Shown here: in pieces, positions 55,549 through 64,000 of the stretch
How the letters are laid out: every line of letters starts with the position of its first letter
How positions within the stretch are numbered: position 1 is the first letter of the stretch
NCBI RefSeq assembly: GCF_003574425.1
Contig: NZ_QLIU01000022.1
Coordinates: forward strand, 1-64,000
DNA length: 64,000 bases
Direction of reading: 5' to 3'
Origin: Cysteiniphilum halobium
GTDB taxonomy: Bacteria; Pseudomonadota; Gammaproteobacteria; Francisellales; Francisellaceae
Translations under genes and position numbers: made by a program
Notes under the pieces: generated by a model
What the model saw: the letters and a program-made list of their open reading frames with translations, nothing else
Databases searched by the model: none
Told to the model about the DNA's origin: nothing

Positions 55549-57129
55549 ATGGAAATAGCATTTGCACATGCGACTGAAAGGGTCACAGCGAATAAAGTAG
55601 ACCCAGCACAAAAAATAGATGGCAAAAATGCAAGGGATGGTAATCCTTATAATGGTTTTTATAGATTAAGTAAAAAAGATCAATCACTTGAACACAGTGA
55701 TGAATACTTTATAAAAGTACCAAAAAAAACAACAGAGTTTTTTTTTGAGGCGTTGGCTGCAAGAGTTATTGCTAAGCTTAAGGAAAAAAACGTGATTCCT
55801 TTAGAGTATCAGCATTTGTTTGTTACTGCGGAGCCGGTGACAATTTATGATGGAGATAAAGAAACAAAAGCCTTGGCATCCAAAAAAGCGAAAGTTACAG
55901 AGCTTTTTAAACTTTTCTTCCCATGGGAGGAGTCTAAACTTAGAAATAACAAATTAGAGAAATTTGATAATAAATATTTATACCAACTGATTACTAGTTT
56001 TAAATCTGCAAATAGTGGATTATCGATGGTGATATTTATGTCGCTTTTGCTAGGTGACTATAGTGTTCACTCAGGTAATGTTTTTGGTATAAGTGGGGAT
56101 GATGGTAAGTTGAGTTTTGGAAAATTAGACTTTGGTGCTGCTTTCCGCGACTTTACAAAAAATAAGAGCTTGATTAAGCCGCATGAGTATGAAGCGAGCT
56201 TGTATAAGAAGCTGTATAAAAATTATCTTGAGTATTATTTGCGGATTCCAGGATTTAAAACATCTCTTGAAGATATAAGAACAAAGTTTTCACGTGATGA
56301 TATAGATGGCATCAAGCAGTGTTTTAATGAAGGATTTTCTGAATGTTATACATTTTTCGAGCTTAATAATAATCAAGCAGCACGAGAGACTTTATCCAAA
56401 TACAGTGGTATTGATTTTACAAATCAACAAGAGCGAGAGAAGCAGTTTCAACACGTTATTTCTAAGCGAATAACAGAACCTCTTATCTGTACTGAGGTGG
56501 GTAATAATGCAAAAGTATATAAAAAATACAATACGACTACCAATCAAGTGCATGAGCTTGATTCTTTTCATGAAGAGAGTAAAAAAAATTTATGGGAGAT
56601 ACTAAGTAGCAATTATTTACAGAAAAGCAAAGATACTGAGACTGAAATGAAAGCAGTATTTACTAGTTTAATGAAGCTTTATGCACATATGCTTGGTAAA
56701 AATGCTGCAAAAGAAATCGTGCATGACAAGGATTTAAGGGCTGAGAAATATCGTATTTTAAGTCAATTGATTAATAGTATTAGCGATATTTTGATAACTG
56801 ATGACAGCAAGGAGATAAAAGACTCAAAGTACAAACGTGTGATCCAACAGTTTGATGAAATTGAGAAAAATGGTGGTTTAAGTGTTTTAGATATGCATTC
56901 TTCCAAAGGAATGGCACTTTTACGTAACATTGTTATTGTTTTATGTCTGATGTTTCCTTTTATTCCACTTATATTTCCAAGCTTTATAGGATTACCAGCA
57001 CCAAAAAGTGCTGCACTTTTTAATCAAGCAAAAAGCACGCTCACACAAACATCCGAAACTCAGTTTAATGCCCAGTTTCAAGATCAGTTGGCAATAGGGC
57101 AGCAAATAGAGTCACATCCAACAAAATGA
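55549..57129 (+). CDS. Putative kinase-fold protein (HipA/PI-kinase-like)
   Basis: A 526-residue protein. The N-terminal half looks like an atypical kinase: YFIKVP (Lys56, beta3), EFFFEALAARVIAKL (alphaC-like with Glu), the catalytic loop LLGDYSVHSGNVFGI (Asp170, His174, Asn177) and the metal motif KLDFGAAF (Asp194). The loop resembles HipA and PI4-kinase-like enzymes, including the Legionella LepB N-terminal kinase as I recall it. A hydrophobic segment (IVIVLCLMFPFIPLIFPSF) lies near the C terminus. The ATG at 55549 with GGGGGAG upstream is preferred over a TTG at 55534. Confidence 0.62.
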   Translation: MEIAFAHATERVTANKVDPAQKIDGKNARDGNPYNGFYRLSKKDQSLEHSDEYFIKVPKKTTEFFFEALAARVIAKLKEKNVIPLEYQHLFVTAEPVTIYDGDKETKALASKKAKVTELFKLFFPWEESKLRNNKLEKFDNKYLYQLITSFKSANSGLSMVIFMSLLLGDYSVHSGNVFGISGDDGKLSFGKLDFGAAFRDFTKNKSLIKPHEYEASLYKKLYKNYLEYYLRIPGFKTSLEDIRTKFSRDDIDGIKQCFNEGFSECYTFFELNNNQAARETLSKYSGIDFTNQQEREKQFQHVISKRITEPLICTEVGNNAKVYKKYNTTTNQVHELDSFHEESKKNLWEILSSNYLQKSKDTETEMKAVFTSLMKLYAHMLGKNAAKEIVHDKDLRAEKYRILSQLINSISDILITDDSKEIKDSKYKRVIQQFDEIEKNGGLSVLDMHSSKGMALLRNIVIVLCLMFPFIPLIFPSFIGLPAPKSAALFNQAKSTLTQTSETQFNAQFQDQLAIGQQIESHPTK

Positions 57130-57229
57130 CTGATATCTACCCTAAAGATAGCTTTTATAATCTACCTTAGGCAATAATAAATCACTTAAGTTAGCTATAG
57201 CAATATTATCGCACACTTTTACTGCGCAA

Positions 57230-57255
57230 GCGCTGGCTGAGTGTTAATCGAAGCC
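57230..57255. repeat. Diverged single-arm copy of dispersed palindromic element
   Basis: GCGCTGGCTGAGTGTTAATC then GAAGCC matches the reverse complement of the element's right arm and flank (11359-11384) at about 22 of 26 positions. It lies in the 169-base gap before the 1004-residue gene. Confidence 0.6.
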
Positions 57256-57298
57256 CTGAATTCATTTTATCATTAAATATATAAATTAGGAGAAGTAT

Positions 57299-60200
57299 AT
57301 GCCCAATCAATCAGCAGTTCAATCAATGAAAAATATTACACAGAATCATAGAAATTACCTTGAGAAAGTAATGAAGACAAATATAACCAGAGAGTTTAGC
57401 AATGATAAGGTAACTGATGAGAAAACCAAGTTATTGATGACGCGGTTTGAACAATCTTCATCAAAGTTCTCAGCATCAATAGATACCTTGCTTGAGGGCG
57501 TGTCAATGTCAAATCAGATTAAAGCCGGGGTTTTATCGGGAGCAGCAGGCGTGGTAAGTGGCCTTATTGCTCGGTCTGCACTTCATGATGTGCTTCCTAT
57601 TCCTGATTTTACACCAGGTAAAAATCTTGTGATTAATACCATTAGTGTGGCACTTGGTGGTGTTGTTGCTAATGCCTTTTATAATATTTTGCCCGAAAAA
57701 ACAAGACCAGCAAAAGACTCAGAAGCATTTCAACAGCAATTTAAAGAATCAGGTTTCTTTAAGTTGAGTAGTGATTTAACAGAAAAATTCATCAGACTCT
57801 TTCATTATCGTGAATCACTATTGTTCGGAAAGCAGCACAATATGCCTATCGATATGCGTACTGAATTTAAGGATTTATCAAGCACGGATGAATATAAAAT
57901 TGCCGTTGAAACCTACTTTTTGACTGAACTTGATAAACTATTTGTTAATACATTTAAAGATATTTATGAGATTCATGATGAAAAGATTCAAAACGATAAA
58001 AATAGTTATGGTATTACAAGAGGCATTAAACGCTATTTTGATGACGTTGATCCGGATAGCTTCACGCAAAAGTTACAGGTGAACTTTTTGACTCAAGTAA
58101 GTAACTTTTTTGTTAAACAGATGGATGAACCAACTGTTTATGCACAATACCCTTATTTAGCAGCAAGTGCGCTAGGGCTTGCAACAGGTGCTTTGGCATT
58201 AGCTGTTGCACCAGCAGGTATTGCGTTTGTTTCAGGCGCTTTAATGGGTGCATTTGTTTATTATTTGCCGTCAAATATTGAGTCATTAATGTATAGTCAT
58301 GGTAAAGAAGAGCGTCAAGCACTTAAGAAAATTACACAAGCAATTAATGACGAAGCAGTCAAACTTGAAATGCAAACCAAACAAGTCACACCCACCTCAA
58401 ATAGTAGCGTCAGTCAATTACAAAATTATGTCACTAATCAATGTGATGGTTTTGGTCATGGCTTGAATTATGGTTATGGGTCTGGATATGCTTCTATTTT
58501 GGTTGGATCGACGCAATCCTGGCTTCAGGAATATGCTAAACGTTATCGCCATAGCAAACGTATTGAAACTGATCTGGGTGCAAAGGCGATTGAACCAATT
58601 AGCAAGACCGCTGATCGTCAAGCAATAAATTTTACCAAGTTACTCACGGCAAATATCAATGATCCCACATTTAAAAAATGTATCCAAAAAACTCAAGCAT
58701 ATTTAAGCAATCGTGACAACAGCAATTTTATCGAAAAATTTGGGGTAAAAGCAAAAGTCAAAGATCAGATATTAGAAATTGTTGCTACTTTGCCGAACGA
58801 TAAAGTATTACCTCAGTATTTAATTGACTTCTATGTTAATGAGCTTGGTGGTATTGTTCATGATTTGACACAAATATGTCAGCTGAAAATAACTGGAGCT
58901 TTAACAGATGCGGCTAAAAATATTAATAAAGCTTTTGGCGATATACTTTCAGATAAGCAAACATTTATTTTAAAAGGAGATATCACGTTACGTCATCTTT
59001 TGGCATTGCCTGCAGACGAGAAATTGCCAGAGCTTGATGAAAATAATATCGATAATTACTTAACTCAGTCGAGAGATTTCTTATTTTCGTTACTAAAAAA
59101 GCCAGACATTGATTTAAACACAGAAAATCACCTTGAGCAAGCGTTTGACTATAGCAATGAGTTTAGTGTCTACCATACATTACTACTTAAACAATTAGCA
59201 AAGTTGATTGATCCAAATAATCAGTCAGTGAGTGATGCAACAAAGTCAAAAATACATCTCTTTCTTAAAGAGAAGTTGTTTGTTGACTATTCAGATTTGT
59301 TAAGTCAAGCATTTACTGATGCCTTATTAACTGGAAATAATCCAACGCTCGAAAGTATGAGTGAATCAATGCGTAATGCGATGGCTTATACTAGGCGATT
59401 CTACTCTCCTTATGCACTGATCATGGCAGAGGCAGGAGAGTTTGTGCATAATGATCGTTATCTACTTTTTGCGTTGCATAATAAGCAGGTTAATTTTATG
59501 CCTGAAGCATCAAAGGCGTATATAGATAAACTGAATAAAGCGATAGAATCAACGGCACAATTTATTGAAAATATCAAAGATAATCAAATTCTTGTTGGTA
59601 CTGGCGCATATGGTATTTATCTATATGAAGCACAGCAGGAAATTACAAATACCATCAATAATATTAAGCAATATATAAAGGAAAACCCTAGCCACAATCA
59701 AGTCGATTTAAATAAGGTAGTTGAGAAATTAAATACCTATAAGCAGGAGATAGATCAGAAGCTTTCCTTGCAAAATATGCATTATGACAATCCGCAGTAT
59801 TATCAGCTGATTGATGAGATGATAACCAAGGTGCAAGCCTATGAAAAATCTCAGTACGGTGCTATAACGCGCTTTATGAATGATACAAATAAAATAAAGA
59901 TAGCAACAACTGTTCTTGAAAACCTTAAAGCACTAAAAAATAAACCCATTGAACAAGTTAAGTTTGATGATATTTTTAAGCTTTCTGAAACAACCAAGCA
60001 GAATAGCAAAGACCTTCAAGATTTAAAAAGTAAAGTTGGTGACTCATTACTTGATGGAATTAGCAGACTTTTAGAACACTTTAGGGTGTATATTGATCAG
60101 TTAGCGGGCGCGTCAAAAACTAACCAAAGTGAAATGAAGATGGTGAGTAGTGATGGAAATATCGAGACATTCTATGAGGCCAAGAGTAATGATTTCTCTG

Positions 60201-60313
60201 AGGATGATATCTATGAAGACTGTAATTTTGAAATAGGAGAAAGTTGGGAATTTATATCTATATTTGATCAGAGTCCATCTGATAAAGGCAATCAGTTAAA
60301 AAATAGTCAGTAA
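57299..60313 (+). CDS. Very large membrane-associated protein, unknown
   Basis: A 1004-residue protein with no signal peptide. A hydrophobic Gly/Ala hairpin spans about 74-130 (GVLSGAAGVVSGLIA ... TISVALGGVVANAFYNI). A second lies at about 285-325 (LAASALGLATGALALAVAPA). The remaining ~680 residues are polar and helical, with an acidic C terminus (SEDDIYEDCNFEIGE). AGGAG stands 8 bases before the ATG. The layout suggests insertion in a membrane with a large cytosolic part. No family is recognised. Its first 150 residues resemble the start of the next gene. Confidence 0.75.
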   Translation: MPNQSAVQSMKNITQNHRNYLEKVMKTNITREFSNDKVTDEKTKLLMTRFEQSSSKFSASIDTLLEGVSMSNQIKAGVLSGAAGVVSGLIARSALHDVLPIPDFTPGKNLVINTISVALGGVVANAFYNILPEKTRPAKDSEAFQQQFKESGFFKLSSDLTEKFIRLFHYRESLLFGKQHNMPIDMRTEFKDLSSTDEYKIAVETYFLTELDKLFVNTFKDIYEIHDEKIQNDKNSYGITRGIKRYFDDVDPDSFTQKLQVNFLTQVSNFFVKQMDEPTVYAQYPYLAASALGLATGALALAVAPAGIAFVSGALMGAFVYYLPSNIESLMYSHGKEERQALKKITQAINDEAVKLEMQTKQVTPTSNSSVSQLQNYVTNQCDGFGHGLNYGYGSGYASILVGSTQSWLQEYAKRYRHSKRIETDLGAKAIEPISKTADRQAINFTKLLTANINDPTFKKCIQKTQAYLSNRDNSNFIEKFGVKAKVKDQILEIVATLPNDKVLPQYLIDFYVNELGGIVHDLTQICQLKITGALTDAAKNINKAFGDILSDKQTFILKGDITLRHLLALPADEKLPELDENNIDNYLTQSRDFLFSLLKKPDIDLNTENHLEQAFDYSNEFSVYHTLLLKQLAKLIDPNNQSVSDATKSKIHLFLKEKLFVDYSDLLSQAFTDALLTGNNPTLESMSESMRNAMAYTRRFYSPYALIMAEAGEFVHNDRYLLFALHNKQVNFMPEASKAYIDKLNKAIESTAQFIENIKDNQILVGTGAYGIYLYEAQQEITNTINNIKQYIKENPSHNQVDLNKVVEKLNTYKQEIDQKLSLQNMHYDNPQYYQLIDEMITKVQAYEKSQYGAITRFMNDTNKIKIATTVLENLKALKNKPIEQVKFDDIFKLSETTKQNSKDLQDLKSKVGDSLLDGISRLLEHFRVYIDQLAGASKTNQSEMKMVSSDGNIETFYEAKSNDFSEDDIYEDCNFEIGESWEFISIFDQSPSDKGNQLKNSQ

Positions 60314-60332
60314 ATAAAGGGATAGTATACTC

Positions 60333-61400
60333 ATGGCAAACGATGTTGAAAAAAAGTCAACTCTCATTGAGCCTATTAAGAAGGGTGTAGACTATGCGAA
60401 TAAACTAAACTTACCATTGGTAAATAGTACTATAAAACCTATTGTTCTTTATGGGATGTCTTTGATGATGTCTAGGATAATACAGGTTGTTTCTAATGGT
60501 TATTTACCAAGTGATAAAACACATGAAGCGATAGAAAACACCCTTACATTTTTACTGGGAAGTGTTGTCTCACCATTAGCCGCAAATCAACTATATAAAA
60601 TAGTGGGGGATTTTTTTGCGATTAAAAATATCGATAAAACAGACAAAACTGAAATTAGTGATGCTGAGAGTCTCAGGCGTTTAGCTTTGTTTTCGAACTT
60701 AGCACTGAGAATCGATGGCTCATACCCTTACGTAAATAGATTGCTAGATTGGTCTTTAAATTTATATAACTTTCGGGAATGGATTTATCTGGTGACAGGA
60801 AGCCATCCATTGATGTTTGGTAAAACGTCCTTAGACGCTTTTGATATTGATTTTTTTAACTCACATAATCTAGATTATGCATTTGTAAGCTGCAAAGATG
60901 TGCAAGGGAGAACGTGTTTTGAGACCAAATTTAACGTACCTTTGATTGCAAAATTGTATCAGCATAAAGTAGGTTACCTACCGGGCAAATGGTGCAAGAA
61001 TAATGATAAGTGGGTATTTGCAACAACGGTTTCAAAGGATGAATTAATTCGTGAGTGTGATCAAAGATACCAGCAAAGTTGGTTTACAGGAGGTGGCAAA
61101 ATATCTGATGTGTTTGCACTAACGACGTTTGGTCAACCATGTGATATTCACTATTACAAACCTATATTGTTAACGAGGGATAGTGGAAAAGGAATCGAGG
61201 ATTTAAATAATCTGGCAAATAGAGTGAGTTATCAATCATCAACACCTGTATTGGTTAAGTTTGACCAAACTAAAAAAATGCATGCAGCAAATAGCGATCG
61301 TTTTATTCATGACTTAAAGCAAGTTGCAGATAATAAATATGAAAATATTTTTTGGGTAAAGCAACAGGAAAGTGTTAAAGAAAAGACTTTTTCAAAGTGA
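60333..61400 (+). CDS. Unknown protein related to N terminus of its neighbour
   Basis: A 355-residue protein starting 20 bases after the 1004-residue gene, probably co-transcribed. The N-terminal hydrophobic part (LYGMSLMMSRIIQVVSNGYL, then IENTLTFLLGSVVSPLAANQ) aligns loosely with residues 82-132 of the neighbour, followed in both by an aromatic helix ending FGK. The C-terminal 150 residues (KWCKNNDKWVFATTVSKDEL, HYYKPILLTRD) are unlike anything I know. Confidence 0.7.
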   Translation: MANDVEKKSTLIEPIKKGVDYANKLNLPLVNSTIKPIVLYGMSLMMSRIIQVVSNGYLPSDKTHEAIENTLTFLLGSVVSPLAANQLYKIVGDFFAIKNIDKTDKTEISDAESLRRLALFSNLALRIDGSYPYVNRLLDWSLNLYNFREWIYLVTGSHPLMFGKTSLDAFDIDFFNSHNLDYAFVSCKDVQGRTCFETKFNVPLIAKLYQHKVGYLPGKWCKNNDKWVFATTVSKDELIRECDQRYQQSWFTGGGKISDVFALTTFGQPCDIHYYKPILLTRDSGKGIEDLNNLANRVSYQSSTPVLVKFDQTKKMHAANSDRFIHDLKQVADNKYENIFWVKQQESVKEKTFSK

Positions 61401-61567
61401 TGTTTTGGGAGTTAATTCATCAGATAATCAAATTGTCCAATCAAGAGACTATCTATTGAAACATTAAGTGATAATTTGTAACTTTAAGCATGCCTGTTTA
61501 ATCACAGCGATCTAAAAATTAATCAAAAATTCATTAATCAAGAAATTATTAATCAAAGGAGATAAAG

Positions 61568-62851
61568 ATGGAATATCAAAAACTGTTAGAAGCTATTAAA
61601 GCAATAATAACTGATGAGGAAATTAAAAACCAGGTAATTGATTCTGTAGATGAGTTAGAAGCAGAGTATAAATCTAAGTTAATGGACTTAGCTAAGGACA
61701 ATAGTGATCTAGAAGAAGCTTTTAACGAGGCGATAAAGATTGCGGAAGAATACAAAAGCCAACATGAAAGTGACAATCAACAGATAAATGATCTTAATGA
61801 AGCCTTAATTAAGAATCAACAGCAATTTGATAAAGTAATTAAAGACTTTTATCAGGAAAATGAGCTACTTCAAGACAATAATTTCAAACTACAAGATGAG
61901 CTAAATAATATAGGAAATAAATTTAATAAAATGGAAAGTGTACTTAGCTTAAAAAAGGGAGAGTTAGAAACCGTCGAGTTTCAGCTTGCAGAAGTAAAGA
62001 ATGAACGGCAAGAATTATTGACACAACACCAAAAATCAGAAAAAAAATTAATCAAAGACATTGAGGAAAAAAACAATAAGCTCAAAGAAAAAGCTGAGTT
62101 AATTGATGTTCTGGGAGAGAGAGTTGATCAACTTACTAACAGCAACCAAAAGCATCAACAAGAAGTGTTTTTAAACCAGAAAAAGGTTGAAGAGTTAAAT
62201 AAGGAAAACAACGCTTTACGCAAAGAGAGCACTGATAAAGATCTTTTAATTGAAAAGTTGCGAAATGAACTTAAAGCATTAAAGGGTGATTTAGATGATA
62301 CGAAACAAGCTTTAAATGATGAAAAGCAGGCAAATGCTGAAATGACTAAAAAACCATCAGAATCTAATGGTCTAACTTTAGATGAGGTTTTGAAAGAACA
62401 AAGTTATACAATAGAAAACGTTATACGTGAAAGTTTCAAAGCTCCTGACTCAATCAACACAGATTCTGCTGTAGGCAAAAACTTTAAGGAAGCTTCTGTA
62501 AACTTCCAAAAAGAGTTTATGAGTTCTCAAAATACTTCTCAACAAACAGGAGATTTTTGGAGCAGCTATGGCAGTAGTATAGCTGCTGTTATCAGTGCAG
62601 GTGCTGTATATGCTGTGGCAAGTATATTTGCAACTCCTGCAGTGGCAGGGCTCTTGGCAGGTGCATCAGGGATGGGTGTGAAAGCTTACAATGCGAGCGA
62701 TAAAAATCAGAACCTAATGCCTAATGGTGCAGTGAGTGATGGTAACTTAAAAGATAGTCCTAGCAGCCAATCATCTATGAAAATGTTCAATGGTTATGAA
62801 TCTACCAGTGATAATGTGGTTAAGCATGACCAAAGTCTGCAAATACGATAA
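61568..62851 (+). CDS. Coiled-coil protein with C-terminal hydrophobic hairpin
   Basis: A 427-residue protein. Residues about 20-265 are almost continuous heptad-like Glu/Lys/Leu/Gln sequence (long coiled coil). Residues about 340-375 (IAAVISAGAVYAVASIFATP, VAGLLAGASGMGV) form a Gly/Ala hydrophobic hairpin. Such a design recalls tethering or inclusion-membrane proteins of intracellular bacteria, but that is analogy. GGAG lies 9 bases before the ATG. The C terminus appears shortened by a frameshift (see next entry). Confidence 0.75.
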   Translation: MEYQKLLEAIKAIITDEEIKNQVIDSVDELEAEYKSKLMDLAKDNSDLEEAFNEAIKIAEEYKSQHESDNQQINDLNEALIKNQQQFDKVIKDFYQENELLQDNNFKLQDELNNIGNKFNKMESVLSLKKGELETVEFQLAEVKNERQELLTQHQKSEKKLIKDIEEKNNKLKEKAELIDVLGERVDQLTNSNQKHQQEVFLNQKKVEELNKENNALRKESTDKDLLIEKLRNELKALKGDLDDTKQALNDEKQANAEMTKKPSESNGLTLDEVLKEQSYTIENVIRESFKAPDSINTDSAVGKNFKEASVNFQKEFMSSQNTSQQTGDFWSSYGSSIAAVISAGAVYAVASIFATPAVAGLLAGASGMGVKAYNASDKNQNLMPNGAVSDGNLKDSPSSQSSMKMFNGYESTSDNVVKHDQSLQIR

Positions 62852-63036
62852 AAAGTCAATATAGTAATGATCAAGGTGATGTTTTATCTATTCATACTAC
62901 AAAAAGTGAGTACTTCGATGATGACAATGATATTTTTAACAAGACCATAGAAAGTGTTGTTTTAACCAATAACAATGCTGATCAAGGCATGCCTATGTTG
63001 TTCAATACGCCTAAAGAATGCGCAAGTAAAAAATAA
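62830..63036 (+). pseudogene. Frameshifted tail of the coiled-coil gene
   Basis: The frame entered at 62830 runs on past the coiled-coil stop: SANTIKSQYSNDQGDVLSIH, TTKSEYFDDDNDIFNKTI, then ESVVLTNNNADQGMPMLFNT and PKECASKK, with TAA at 63034-63036. It has no start of its own. Acidic tail composition suits the preceding protein, so the full-length ancestor was probably about 490 residues. Confidence 0.6.
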
Positions 63037-63053
63037 TTAAGAGGAAAAATAAA

Positions 63054-64000
63054 ATGCTAAAAGTACTTTTAGTCCATAATTCATCTAATGAAGATGACAG
63101 GCAGTTAGTAGAAAAATTAGGTTTTAATTATCAAAGTGGATTGAGTATTAATGGCATAGATTTTCTGAAAATACATGATATGAGAATATGGACAACTGTT
63201 GGCGTAGAAAGATATGGCACTATCTCCAGACAGATGTTCAAAGGAGTAGGGCTTGTTGTGGTTTCACCGAATATGTCAGATAGAGTTCAGCGTGTAATAA
63301 CTGAAAATTGCGAAAGGGATCAAATATCTTGTTGGCGGCTAAATGCAGGTGAAGCTAACCTTTCTAAAAATGAACTGCTGGAGTTAATGCGAGAAAGAAA
63401 GGGGGATTTTACGCAGGAAAAAGTATCAAATTTGCTATTATCTCAGTCCTTGAAAAGCAAAAGTAATAATGCTCCTAATGTCAAATACTCTGATTTCATA
63501 GCCTCTGAAATTACAGGTTTTATAGCTGATGTACCTATTAATTCAGATTTATTAAATAAATTGAAGGAAAAAAATCATAATATCCTAAAAAATGGGTTAG
63601 CAGTTCATAATGTTGAGGAAAGGTTAAAAAATTTGCTGCAATTTATTCACTCACATACTGACTCACCAGAAAGTGTTAATAGTATGTTAGGCACATACAC
63701 TTATTCTGTAGAGTACAATGGCAAAAGCTATAATGTCCCTTGGAGTTTAATGCACGCTTATAATGCTAAAGTTATAGGTAATTATGATGATATAATGGTT
63801 ATAAATGGCTTAAAGGCAGACTTAGCAAAGTCTAATGCCAGTGAAATCATTGCCGATAAACTGTGCTCACCAATGTATGGTGTGCTATACAACAATAAAT
63901 ATGGTGTTTCTGAGAAATATATGGACATAGTTAAATCTCCAACTGAATTGTATAAAAAAATCAAGTATTCGGATAAAAAAATTGAATCCAGTGACGGCTT
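63054..64000 (+). CDS. Rab-like pseudo-GTPase with shared C-terminal module (partial)
   Basis: Open for 315 codons from an ATG with GAGG upstream and running off the window end. Residues 1-115 follow a small Rab GTPase: KVLLVH (beta1), SINGIDF (for IGVDF), MRIWTTVGVERYGTIS (for LQIWDTAGQERYRTIT), MFKGVGLVVV (for YYRGAxGxIVV). The P-loop is missing (HNSSNEDDRQLVEK), the DxxG Asp is Thr47 and the catalytic Gln is Val51, so GTP binding is doubtful. Residues about 190-300 are the shared module (TYTYSVEYNGKSYNVPWSLM, NGLKADLA, SPMYGVLYNNKYGVSEKYM). Confidence 0.72.
   Translation, partial: MLKVLLVHNSSNEDDRQLVEKLGFNYQSGLSINGIDFLKIHDMRIWTTVGVERYGTISRQMFKGVGLVVVSPNMSDRVQRVITENCERDQISCWRLNAGEANLSKNELLELMRERKGDFTQEKVSNLLLSQSLKSKSNNAPNVKYSDFIASEITGFIADVPINSDLLNKLKEKNHNILKNGLAVHNVEERLKNLLQFIHSHTDSPESVNSMLGTYTYSVEYNGKSYNVPWSLMHAYNAKVIGNYDDIMVINGLKADLAKSNASEIIADKLCSPMYGVLYNNKYGVSEKYMDIVKSPTELYKKIKYSDKKIESSDG

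Noticed and set aside
48445-64000. Secretion system or prophage in the accessory region
   Set aside because: No ATPase, inner-membrane channel, tail, capsid, integrase or transposase motif was seen; the proteins look like cargo, not machinery.

Overview
The window is chromosomal DNA of a low-GC gammaproteobacterium. The style of HemA, the order of the housekeeping genes, and a dnaA-dnaN pair with no recF after it resemble Francisella and its relatives (for example Fastidiosibacteraceae). That placement is an inference from remembered family sequences; no search was run.

Layout. 1-4.3 kb: a ugpBAEC glycerol-3-phosphate ABC importer (minus). 4.6-7.8 kb: hemA-prfA-prmC (plus). 8-12.9 kb: a secreted nuclease, then a five-gene run (acyltransferase, two acyl carrier proteins, membrane protein, AMP-ligase) like the start of an aryl-polyene cluster. 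13-19 kb: pepD, a Bax-like lipoprotein, 4.5S RNA, a DnaA-box-rich probable oriC, dnaA and dnaN. 19.1-20.5 kb: three tandem near-identical 21-codon micro-ORFs, each with its own ribosome site, then an unknown gene. 21-23.9 kb: ornithine cyclodeaminase, arginase, aroE. 24-27.5 kb (minus): trpF with a second aryl-polyene-like block (dehydratase, glycosyltransferase, acyltransferase, LolA-like), so that pathway appears split over two loci. 28-47 kb: mixed housekeeping and accessory genes (tsaC, DUF2760/Hsp70, amine oxidase, GGDEF, BCCT carrier, rsmJ, xerC, thiN, csp, tRNA-Pro, rpiA, queG) with several decayed genes.

48.4-64 kb is an accessory region of large proteins with no housekeeping members. 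Several look like eukaryote-directed effectors. One has an OTU-like Cys/His pair, one has a HipA/PI-kinase-like catalytic core, one is a coiled coil with a C-terminal hydrophobic hairpin, and the last gene, cut by the window end, opens with a degenerate Rab-GTPase-like domain lacking the P-loop. Three of the proteins share a C-terminal module of about 90-110 residues. Frameshifted remnants lie between them. No secretion system is encoded here, so export is unproven.

A dispersed palindromic element occurs three times, once in frame inside the AMP-ligase gene, which recalls Rickettsia palindromic elements. Two structured intergenic regions may be small RNAs.
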